Part shown: positions 1-5,550 of the stretch, piece after piece | How positions within the stretch are numbered: position 1 is the first letter of the stretch | How the letters are laid out: every line of letters begins with the position of its first letter | Assembly: GCA_030672345.1 (NCBI GenBank) | Contig: DAOVGO010000139.1 | Coordinates: forward strand, 1-5,550 | Reading direction: 5' to 3' | DNA from: Methanosarcinales archaeon | GTDB taxonomy: Archaea; Halobacteriota; Methanosarcinia; Methanosarcinales; Methanogasteraceae | Length of the DNA stretch: 5,550 nucleotides | The notes under the pieces: generated by a model | What the model saw: the letters and a program-made list of their open reading frames with translations, nothing else | Database searches by the model: none | What the model was told of the DNA's origin: nothing | Made by a program: the position numbers and the translations under genes

Positions 1-2
1 TG

Positions 3-914
3 AGGGATGAGAACCTCGGAAGAGTCTTCAAGCTGGATGCGTTCATCCTCTCGTCAAACAGGGGATGCAACGCAGATCCTCCTTGCAGGTACTGTGGACA
101 ATCGAGCAAAAATGCAAAGTTTTTCACAAAGGTAGCAACTCCTGCGGACGTGGCTGAATCTGCGAGAATCGCCGAGCAGATCGGATTCAAGGGTGTTCAG
201 TGTGGAGGCGGTTGTTCCGGGAACCATGGTGCAGAGGCGGTCGCGGATACGAAGGTCGTGACGGAGTCAACGAGCCTCGACGTCTTCGTAAACTACGGGG
301 CTGATATGTCTGAGGAGAATATCCTCAAACTCAAGGAGCTTGGCGTGGGCAGGATTGGCTGCTCCTTCGAAACGATGAACGAAGAGTTGTTTAAGAAGAT
401 AAAACCGGGAGACAGCTTGCAGAAGAGAAAAGAGGTTGCACAGCTCATAGATGAACATGGTGTAAAGCTCGCAACCGGGATAATGATCGGGATAGGCGAA
501 TCATACACAGACCGGGTAGACCATATCTTCCAGCTCAAGAATTTCAACAATCTGAGCACGGTCTACATCTCGGGCTTCTTCCCGATCCCGGGAGCGGCGA
601 TGGACGAGTACCCGCCAGCAACTGCGATGGATATAGCCAGAACCATGGCTATCACCCGTCTTGTCCATCCGGATGTAGACCTGGACGGATCGTTTGGAAG
701 GGACGACCATCTGCAACTCTGGATGATGGCTGGAGCAAATCGCAGGATAATTCACGGGATATTCGAACCCGTAGATAAAGCTGCATTCACCAGACGCTTT
801 CATGTAGAGTCGAAGCAGATCGGTGGTGACTATCTCTTCACGAATATCCTGCCGATCTACGTGGAGATGATCGAGCAGATGGGGCTCATCCCGGGATTGT
901 CCGGATTTGAATAA
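3..914 (+). CDS. HmdB-like radical SAM enzyme, 5'-truncated by window edge
   Basis: The reading frame is open from the left edge, so the N-terminus (probably a few tens of residues) lies outside; 303 residues are visible. Numbering from base 3, the cluster-binding motif is Cys22-X5-Cys28-X2-Cys31 (bases 66-95), followed by GQSS. CX5CX2C differs from the usual radical SAM CX3CX2C and is the hallmark reported for HmdB (HcgA), linked to the iron-guanylylpyridinol cofactor of Hmd hydrogenase. A GGGCSG loop at residues 68-73 resembles the SAM-contacting glycine motif. Next come an SFETMNEELF strand/helix and KPGDSL, as in the BioB/HydE/HmdB branch, then GIMIGIGE. Near the C-terminus DDHLQLWMMAGAN matches the HydE-like end. 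The internal GTG at 150 lies after the Cys motif and cannot be the true start. The family is expected to be cytoplasmic, using a [4Fe-4S] cluster and SAM to make a 5'-deoxyadenosyl radical. Its neighbours suggest cofactor synthesis, but not necessarily for Hmd. Radical SAM membership is very sure, the HmdB subgroup fairly sure, the substrate unknown. Confidence 0.9.
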   Translation, partial: RDENLGRVFKLDAFILSSNRGCNADPPCRYCGQSSKNAKFFTKVATPADVAESARIAEQIGFKGVQCGGGCSGNHGAEAVADTKVVTESTSLDVFVNYGADMSEENILKLKELGVGRIGCSFETMNEELFKKIKPGDSLQKRKEVAQLIDEHGVKLATGIMIGIGESYTDRVDHIFQLKNFNNLSTVYISGFFPIPGAAMDEYPPATAMDIARTMAITRLVHPDVDLDGSFGRDDHLQLWMMAGANRRIIHGIFEPVDKAAFTRRFHVESKQIGGDYLFTNILPIYVEMIEQMGLIPGLSGFE

Positions 915-920
915 GGTTGA

Positions 921-926
921 GGAGGT
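921..926 (+). promoter_or_regulatory. Ribosome binding site of the substrate-binding protein gene
   Basis: GGAGGT lies 7 bases before the ATG at 934 and is complementary to the archaeal 16S rRNA 3' end. It supports that start. It sits in the only real intergenic gap of the window (915-933), which is too short to hold an obvious separate promoter or terminator. Confidence 0.8.
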
Positions 927-933
927 ACATTAG

Positions 934-2223
934 ATGAATCTGAATAGACCTGAATCAAGAATTATTGCATCACTTTTTGCGATGGCGATGGCGCTCTCGC
1001 TTGTACTGCTGCTAACACTACCAGCCGCAGCATCAGACTACACGCTTGAGATCTTCGGGAACGCGAACGAAGACGACACGATAAACATGCAGGATGTGAC
1101 GTATACCGAACTGATCATCCTCGAATACCGCGATCAGACGGAGCTATCAGATGCCAAGTATGACGGCAAGATCAACATGCAAGACGTGACCCAGATCGAG
1201 CTCGTCATTCTGGGACGAGAGAAGGAGCTTACATTCGTAGATTCCATTGGAAAGGTGGTAACCGTCTGCAAGCCAGTGACAAGAATAGTTACCCTTCCTC
1301 CCAGTTCACTCGAGTCTGTCAGAACAATTGGAGCAAAGGACAAAGTGGTCGGCGTGAGCACGTATTTAAATGAAATGTTTTTTCCAGAGTTATGTAAGTT
1401 GCCGTCGGTCGGATCTTCATGGTTCACACCAGATTATGAGGCAATACTTGAGCTCAATCCTGACGCCGTTCTCACGCTAACAAAATATAATCCTGGAATG
1501 GAAGATAAGCTTGGACCAGCAGGTATAACAGTTGTTCGCTTAGAGTTTAACGACCCAATGACGATGTCAAAGGAGCTGAAAAAGCTTGGATACATTCTCG
1601 ACACGAAGAACCAGGCTGAGGAGTACTGTGATTGGTATGAAGGTTGCATGGATAAAATCAAAGGTATAACAGAGGACCTTTCAGAAGAGGAGATGCCACG
1701 TGTGTATGTAGCCACTTCCCGTCGTGATATTCCTGACAAAGCTGCAGGTAAAGGCGATCATAAGGATAAGATATGCACAGTGGCAGGTGGCATCAATATT
1801 GCTGGCGATCTTGTAGGAACCCCCAACGTAGATATGGAGTGGGTGATAGTGCAGAACCCTGATATTATAGTCCTAGCTGTGCCTTCTATGCTTCCCACCG
1901 ACATATCGCAGGGTTATGACGAAGATGACCCGACAGAAATGAAGGAGTTTAGAGAGGAGGTCATGAGCCGTACAGGATGGGAGAACATCGTAGCGGTTAA
2001 GACTGAAAACGTATACCTGCTCGGATGGCAAATCCAGCTTGGACCATCCGCCATTGTTTCGGTTGCGTACATGGCAAAGTGGTTCCATCCTGAGCTATTT
2101 GAGGACATGGATCCGAGTGCGATTCATCAGGAATACTTGACAGAGTTCCAGGAGCTGGACATCGATCTGGATGAGCACGGCGTATTCGTGTATCATCCGG
2201 AGGAGCATCCGGATGGAAAATAA
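934..2223 (+). CDS. Secreted dockerin-domain ABC transporter substrate-binding protein (iron-chelate/corrinoid type)
   Basis: This 429-residue protein opens with a Sec signal peptide (charged start, hydrophobic core at about residues 10-30, probable cleavage after the AAAS around 31-34). There is no lipobox Cys and no C-terminal membrane segment. Residues 42-94 form a dockerin-like pair of 12-residue calcium loops, NANEDDTINMQD (43-54) and DAKYDGKINMQD (73-84). From about residue 100 follows a Peripla_BP_2/TroA-like helical-backbone metal-receptor fold: RIVTLPPSSLESVRTIGA near 117-133, GKGDHKD near 272, AGGINIAGDL near 284, VDMEWVIVQNPDI near 299 and YMAKWFHPELFEDMDP near 379. That ending is typical of archaeal members annotated as iron-complex, haem or cobalamin binding; ligand identity cannot be settled here. 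It should act outside the membrane, handing ligand to a FecCD/BtuCD-type permease and ATPase, neither of which is in the window. Placed between an HmdB-like enzyme and nitrogenase-like genes, it may import a precursor or metal chelate for them. Its 3' end carries the ribosome binding site of the next gene. Confidence 0.88.
   Translation: MNLNRPESRIIASLFAMAMALSLVLLLTLPAAASDYTLEIFGNANEDDTINMQDVTYTELIILEYRDQTELSDAKYDGKINMQDVTQIELVILGREKELTFVDSIGKVVTVCKPVTRIVTLPPSSLESVRTIGAKDKVVGVSTYLNEMFFPELCKLPSVGSSWFTPDYEAILELNPDAVLTLTKYNPGMEDKLGPAGITVVRLEFNDPMTMSKELKKLGYILDTKNQAEEYCDWYEGCMDKIKGITEDLSEEEMPRVYVATSRRDIPDKAAGKGDHKDKICTVAGGINIAGDLVGTPNVDMEWVIVQNPDIIVLAVPSMLPTDISQGYDEDDPTEMKEFREEVMSRTGWENIVAVKTENVYLLGWQIQLGPSAIVSVAYMAKWFHPELFEDMDPSAIHQEYLTEFQELDIDLDEHGVFVYHPEEHPDGK
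1081..1213 (+). repeat. Internal duplication encoding the two dockerin-like calcium loops
   Basis: Two units, 1081-1123 and 1171-1213, lie 90 bases (30 codons) apart and resemble each other at the DNA level, for example ATAAACATGCAGGATGTGAC against ATCAACATGCAAGACGTGAC. Each encodes INMQDVT followed by a short hydrophobic helix ending in IIL or VIL. This is the tandem F-hand arrangement of dockerin domains. Most differences fall at third codon positions, which points to an old, selected duplication rather than a recent one. Confidence 0.75.
2199..2205 (+). promoter_or_regulatory. Ribosome binding site that sets the start of the first nitrogenase-like gene
   Basis: GGAGGAG lies inside the preceding gene, 7 bases before the ATG at 2213. 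It favours 2213 over the upstream in-frame ATG at 2171, which would need a 53-base overlap, and over the ATG at 2225, which is 19 bases away. The placement implies translational coupling with the binding-protein gene. Confidence 0.75.
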
Positions 2224-3739
2224 AATGCCGCAGGAATATAAACACGAACAAACCACAGAACCAGAGAACAACAGTGCACCGGGCTTCATGAGACCGCTTA
2301 TCAGTGCTTATGGTCTGCCCCTGCACGGGATGACCGCAATTCCTGGAAAGATCTCTGGCTCTCTGATGATCGTTGATATGATCGAAGACGCGATCCCGTT
2401 GATCCACGGTCCGATCGGATGCGCATTTCAGAGAAAGATCAATCCTTTCAGACCCTATCAGATATTCTATGAGACGCCATGCACCAACATGAACGATGTA
2501 GACGTTGTGTATGGTGGAGAGGAGAAGCTCGAAGAAGGGATCAAAGAGACCTACGAGAGGTATCATCCGAACCTGATCGTGGTGATAACCACCTGCCCGA
2601 GCGATCTGATCGGAGACGATTTCGGGTCTGTTGTAAAAGAGGCGAAGGGAGACGTTGGTTGTGACGTCATCTACACAGCAGGCGATTTTGTCGGGAGGTC
2701 AAAGCCGATCGGGCAGCAGGATACGCTCTATGCGATCACAGATCAGATGCTCTGCAACGGCAACGGAGATCTGGAGCGAAACGTTGGATCTGTGAATATA
2801 TTCACCTATCAGGTGCATGGTATCGGGTCAAAGGTGGCGGAGATGGCTTCAGTCTTGGGCGAGATTGGAATCGGGATGAACAAGATCTTTTTCGATCACA
2901 CGGTTGTAAAGGATCTGTACGATCTTCCGAAGGCGGATCTGACCATAACCAATACCAAGATGGTCTGGACAGAGCTGATGAAGAAACGGTTCAATGTTGA
3001 TCACTACGAGCTCATGTCGTTTGATAGGTACGTAAAGACCCGCGACCCGGAGTTACTCAACCCGTACGGGATAGAGGGCGCTGCAAGGGTCTTTATGGAG
3101 ATTGCAGAGCGGCTGGACATGGAGGGTGAAGCAGAGGAAGTGATTGCCAGAAGGAAGAATGATGCGCTACAGCGACTCTCCAGGATCACAAAAGACCTTG
3201 CAGGTAAGAAGATTGTCGGCATGAGCCCGGCGATGCTTCGTGATACCGGAATGAAGACGAGTGTGATCATACACCGGACACAGGGTATGGAGAAGCGGCT
3301 CACGAAAGATGCTATAAACGAGAGACTGGATATGAACGTTGAGCTTGCGAGAAGATACGGATCAGATCCGGAAGTACTTGTAAATCCAACATTTGAAGAG
3401 GAGGTACGGGCAATCAAGAGAACAGGAACCGATATTGTTTTTTCATCTGGCGCTACTGCTCACAGATACAATAAAGAGGGCATAAGAACTTTCAATTTTA
3501 TGGATTTCATGCGTTTTCATCAACGAGTCGGCTTTGAACCCGCAATCGAACTCGCAATCCAGCTGAGAGCGGCGCTTAAGCGGCCCCAGCGAAAGAAGAA
3601 TCCACTCCTTGGTATGCTGAAATACGACACAGAGAGACCCAGTCTGCTCCCGCAATGGGCGACTCTTGCTGATGTCTTCGGCATACTCAGAGAACGTGCG
3701 GTGGGTGACAAGGATTCAACTGAGGTGTGTGAGCTATGA
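2213..3739 (+). CDS. Nitrogenase component 1-like oxidoreductase subunit (NifD/NifK superfamily, NifK-leaning)
   Basis: The product is 508 residues from the chosen ATG (MENKMPQEY). It carries the superfamily core: IPLIHGPIGC (Cys70), TPC (Cys90), VYGGEEKLEEGI (99-110) and ITTCPSDLIGDD (Cys128). The spacing of Cys70 to Cys128 (58) equals that of the NifK cluster cysteines 95 and 153. The position 25 residues before Cys70, where NifK has its first P-cluster Cys, is Gly45, so one classical ligand is missing. AGDFVGRS (156-163) resembles the FVGS segment of NifK, and VGFEPAIELAIQL (439-451) aligns with NifK's GYEG region, so this looks like the NifK-type partner. No FeMo-cofactor ligand set is recognisable. 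Such proteins form cytoplasmic complexes reduced by a NifH-like ATPase. It shares a colinear Cys pattern and a C-terminal YD motif (471-472) with the next gene, its likely partner. The reaction is unknown; alternatives include a reductase of a tetrapyrrole, thioether or other substrate, or a cofactor scaffold. Confidence 0.9.
   Translation: MENKMPQEYKHEQTTEPENNSAPGFMRPLISAYGLPLHGMTAIPGKISGSLMIVDMIEDAIPLIHGPIGCAFQRKINPFRPYQIFYETPCTNMNDVDVVYGGEEKLEEGIKETYERYHPNLIVVITTCPSDLIGDDFGSVVKEAKGDVGCDVIYTAGDFVGRSKPIGQQDTLYAITDQMLCNGNGDLERNVGSVNIFTYQVHGIGSKVAEMASVLGEIGIGMNKIFFDHTVVKDLYDLPKADLTITNTKMVWTELMKKRFNVDHYELMSFDRYVKTRDPELLNPYGIEGAARVFMEIAERLDMEGEAEEVIARRKNDALQRLSRITKDLAGKKIVGMSPAMLRDTGMKTSVIIHRTQGMEKRLTKDAINERLDMNVELARRYGSDPEVLVNPTFEEEVRAIKRTGTDIVFSSGATAHRYNKEGIRTFNFMDFMRFHQRVGFEPAIELAIQLRAALKRPQRKKNPLLGMLKYDTERPSLLPQWATLADVFGILRERAVGDKDSTEVCEL
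3722..3727 (+). promoter_or_regulatory. Ribosome binding site of the second nitrogenase-like gene
   Basis: GAGGTG lies 8 bases before the ATG at 3736, inside the last codons of the upstream gene. Together with the ATGA stop-start overlap at 3736-3739 it indicates coupled translation, which suits two subunits made in equal amounts. Confidence 0.7.
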
Positions 3740-5400
3740 GTGAAATGATGACAACAGGAGTTCCGGATTTCGTAGAGATGGGTTACGAGTTGGTAGAAGA
3801 AAGAGAGAAGGAACACAGGGACGCCATTCACGATACGTTCCGTGACCGCATCTTCCATGGCATTCACCAGAACACGACATGGCAGCTCCATAGATACGGG
3901 ATAAACTGTAAGCTATCCGGTTCTGTCTATGCCGTATCCGAGATTGAAGGTGCAATACCGCTGATACACGGACCTGCCGGCTGCGCTTTTCACCAGCGAT
4001 TGACGCCCCGCAAGATATATGCGCCCATCTCTGATATGCCATGCACGAACCTTGATGAGAGGGCTACGATCTATGGTGGCGAGGAAGAGCTTCGTGAGAA
4101 GATCATCGAGACGTATCAGAGATACCATCCGGACCTGATCGCGGTTCTTCCGGCGTGCGTCTCAGGGCTTGTCGGAGACGATCTGCAGGGCATAATAACG
4201 GAAGTCGATCTTCCATGCGATCTCCTGCACGTTCCATGCGAGGGCTTTGCCCACAGAAGCAGGCAGTCGCTTGATGTTATGATGAAGGAGCATCTGAAAG
4301 CATGGAAAGATCCGGGCGTGTTTCCGTTCCGTGAGATCAGAGGCTGCGGTCACATGGAGGTGATGCTCACAATCGTTGACCAGCTGATGGAGGAGCAGGA
4401 TGTACAGGAGCACTCGGTGAACATCGAGACCTTTGGCGGCAGGCGCACCTTCGGATATGCGAGACAGCTGGAGGAGACAAAGAAGCTCTTTGCAAGTATG
4501 GGGATCACGGTTCAGACATCGCTTCTGAGCTGCACGGTCGATGAACTGAAGAGAGCACCTGCTGCAGAACTCAACATCGTCGGGCGTGGCATCCGCTGGG
4601 CAGAGCAGATGGAGAAGGAATTCGGCACCAGATATCTCCTTCGAAGGTGGTTCTTCTATTCAGGGCTCGATGGTACCGATAAGTTTCTGATGGAGATGGC
4701 ATCAAAACTCGGCGTGGATGGTGAAGCCGAGGAGGTTATTCTGCGAGAGAAGAACCGTGCACTCAAAGAACTTGAGAGGTACGGTAAGATCTTTGCGAAT
4801 TATGACTTCGCCCTCTTTATGCAGGGGTTCTTCTTCACGCCTCATTCGGTGCAGGCGTATCCTGTTGACTATAACATACCACTGAAGTACCTCTGTCTTG
4901 ATACACGCCGGCTAAAAGAGCACAACGTCTCGGACGAGACGATCGAGGGCATCATCAAGAACACCGGGGAACTCCTCGATGAATGGGATCTTGATGTGGA
5001 ACTCGTTCTAAACCCGACGCTGAGCGAGCTATCCGAGGTTGCGAAGAAGGTTGACTATGTCCTTGGTGGTCGAAATACTGCGTTACTGTATGAACAAGCA
5101 GGTATCAATGTGTTAGACACCTCAATTGGCATCCATTCATCGCCATTCGGGTTCGATGGTAAGGTCGAGTTTGCGATGAATCTTCTGAGGGAGATGAAGC
5201 GAGAGCACAATACAAGAAAGACCATCGTTTCAAGGCTCAATTACGATGAGACGTACTATCCGATGCTTGCAGACTCGACATGTTTAGCAGCAAGAGAGAT
5301 GTGGTCAGGGATGTGGAGTATGAGGGGCGGAGGTGACGGTTATGATGGACATGGTGGATCAGGTGCTGGAAGGAGGCATAAACAATGGCAGGAATCATAA
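3736..5400 (+). CDS. Nitrogenase component 1-like oxidoreductase subunit (NifD/NifK superfamily, NifD-leaning)
   Basis: The product is 554 residues; ATG 3736 overlaps the upstream stop as ATGA. Candidate cluster ligands are INCKLSGS (Cys58), LIHGPAGC (Cys83), MPC (Cys103) and PACVSGLVGDD (Cys141). The 58-to-83 and 83-to-141 spacings (25 and 58) match NifK cysteines 70/95/153. Other features lean to NifD: VPCEGF with RQSL (166-179) recalls VRCEGF...SQSL; LNIVGRGIRW (279-288) aligns with the NifD segment bearing cofactor ligand Cys275, which is Arg284 here; GFDG (472-475) matches NifD GFDG, yet the position of cofactor ligand His442 is Thr462. Both FeMo-cofactor ligands are thus absent, ruling out ordinary nitrogenase. 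The protein should pair with the preceding product in a cytoplasmic complex fed by a NifH-like reductase not seen here. The last 25 residues are glycine-rich and low in complexity, overlap the next gene, and may be a natural tail or a frameshift product. The substrate is unknown. Family certainty is high; D-versus-K assignment is tentative. Confidence 0.9.
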   Translation: MSEMMTTGVPDFVEMGYELVEEREKEHRDAIHDTFRDRIFHGIHQNTTWQLHRYGINCKLSGSVYAVSEIEGAIPLIHGPAGCAFHQRLTPRKIYAPISDMPCTNLDERATIYGGEEELREKIIETYQRYHPDLIAVLPACVSGLVGDDLQGIITEVDLPCDLLHVPCEGFAHRSRQSLDVMMKEHLKAWKDPGVFPFREIRGCGHMEVMLTIVDQLMEEQDVQEHSVNIETFGGRRTFGYARQLEETKKLFASMGITVQTSLLSCTVDELKRAPAAELNIVGRGIRWAEQMEKEFGTRYLLRRWFFYSGLDGTDKFLMEMASKLGVDGEAEEVILREKNRALKELERYGKIFANYDFALFMQGFFFTPHSVQAYPVDYNIPLKYLCLDTRRLKEHNVSDETIEGIIKNTGELLDEWDLDVELVLNPTLSELSEVAKKVDYVLGGRNTALLYEQAGINVLDTSIGIHSSPFGFDGKVEFAMNLLREMKREHNTRKTIVSRLNYDETYYPMLADSTCLAAREMWSGMWSMRGGGDGYDGHGGSGAGRRHKQWQES

Positions 5401-5410
5401 ACTGGAATGA
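5329..5410 (+). other. Possible 22-codon overlapping ORF with a full Shine-Dalgarno match
   Basis: GGAGGTGA (5329-5336) is a complete match to the archaeal anti-Shine-Dalgarno sequence. It lies 5 bases before ATG 5342, which opens a 22-codon frame ending at TGA 5410 (MMDMVDQVLEGGINNG and six more residues). It runs in a different frame through the glycine-rich end of the second nitrogenase-like gene and across the methyltransferase start. It could be a coupling peptide, the displaced true C-terminus of the nitrogenase-like protein, or chance from GG-rich codons. No homology is recognised. Confidence 0.2.
5371..5376 (+). promoter_or_regulatory. Ribosome binding site of the methyltransferase gene
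   Basis: AGGAGG lies 8 bases before ATG 5385. An in-frame TAA at 5379-5381 excludes any earlier start in that frame, so 5385 is the earliest possible start and the best one. The site lies within the end of the preceding gene. Confidence 0.7.
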
Positions 5411-5550
5411 GTTATGGAAGATGATGAGGTCAGGGCGAAGAAGAGAGGGCAGTTCTGGCAGTTCGTGGGACGAGCGAGCAGGGAAGTTCAATGAATCCTC
5501 GCTGCGTAACAGAGAGCGTACCGAGAAGCAGCTGGCAAACCTCGAATTGA
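5385..5550 (+). CDS. Probable class I SAM-dependent methyltransferase, N-terminal fragment cut by window edge
   Basis: Fifty-five codons are visible, with the frame open at the right edge. The start MAGIINWNELWKMM, the SWDERAGKFNES segment (residues 28-39) and a closing RTEKQLANLEL are typical of the N-terminal extension of archaeal class I (Rossmann-fold) methyltransferases, in which the SAM-binding motif I (D-x-G-x-G type) follows shortly. That motif lies beyond the window, so the call rests on the N-terminal pattern alone. The gene overlaps the nitrogenase-like gene by 16 bases and has its own ribosome binding site, so it belongs to the same operon. It may methylate an intermediate or product of the pathway that the radical SAM and nitrogenase-like proteins serve. 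The substrate cannot be inferred. Confidence 0.7.
   Translation, partial: MAGIINWNELWKMMRSGRRREGSSGSSWDERAGKFNESSLRNRERTEKQLANLEL

Noticed and set aside
150..914. GTG at 150 as the start of the radical SAM gene
   Set aside because: The frame is open to the left edge and the essential CX5CX2C motif lies upstream at 66-95.
1321..1560. Possible horizontally acquired segment in the binding-protein gene
   Set aside because: A hand count gives about 43% GC here against about 49% in 2401-2640. The difference is too small and local to claim transfer, and the domain reads through without a break.
1997..2566. Antisense 189-residue open frame spanning the binding-protein/nitrogenase-like junction
   Set aside because: It lies opposite two well-supported genes, has no recognisable domain and crosses their junction; this is what a shadow frame looks like.
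2171..3739. Start of the first nitrogenase-like gene at ATG 2171
   Set aside because: It would overlap the upstream gene by 53 bases and adds an unconserved-looking stretch, whereas ATG 2213 has GGAGGAG 7 bases upstream.
2213..5400. Bona fide nitrogenase NifDK
   Set aside because: The positions of NifD Cys275 and His442 are Arg284 and Thr462, the first subunit lacks one P-cluster Cys, and no nifH, nifE, nifN or nifB is seen.
2213..5400. CfbD of F430 biosynthesis or BchNB/BchYZ-type tetrapyrrole reductase
   Set aside because: CfbD is a single-gene homodimeric protein and generally shorter, while here two distinct subunits of over 500 residues are paired. BchN/B signature segments are not recognised, and no chlorophyll genes are nearby.

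Overview
The window looks like archaeal DNA, most likely from a methanogen or a relative (an anaerobic methane- or alkane-oxidising euryarchaeote). The evidence is a radical SAM enzyme with the rare CX5CX2C cluster motif of methanogen HmdB, a secreted binding protein with a dockerin-like domain, a divergent nitrogenase-like pair, strong GGAGGTG-type ribosome binding sites and heavy use of AGA/AGG arginine codons. No rRNA or other taxonomic marker is present, so this placement is an inference. GC content is near 50%.

Layout: five genes, all on the + strand, fill almost the whole window. (1) The 3' part of an HmdB-like radical SAM gene runs from the left edge to 914. (2) After a 19-base gap comes a Sec-secreted, dockerin-bearing, metal-chelate-type ABC substrate-binding protein (934-2223). 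(3) A nitrogenase component 1-like protein (2213-3739) overlaps gene 2 by 11 bases. (4) A second nitrogenase component 1-like protein (3736-5400) overlaps gene 3 by ATGA. (5) The 5' end of a probable class I SAM-dependent methyltransferase starts at 5385, overlaps gene 4 by 16 bases and runs off the right edge. Genes 2-5 each have a Shine-Dalgarno sequence 7-8 bases upstream. The spacing indicates one translationally coupled operon, with its promoter to the left and its terminator to the right of the window. No RNA gene, mobile element or CRISPR array is seen.

The two nitrogenase-like proteins keep the Cys positions that hold the inter-subunit Fe-S cluster in this superfamily, but not the FeMo-cofactor ligands. 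They are therefore not a dinitrogen-fixing nitrogenase. They fit the broad uncharacterised nitrogenase-like class, whose known members reduce tetrapyrroles (DPOR, COR, CfbD of F430 synthesis) or thioethers (Mar). With a radical SAM enzyme, a methyltransferase and a tetrapyrrole/iron-chelate-type uptake protein alongside, the best inference is a pathway that acquires and reductively and radically modifies a cofactor or tetrapyrrole-like molecule. The actual substrate cannot be read from the sequence. No NifH-like electron donor lies in the window.
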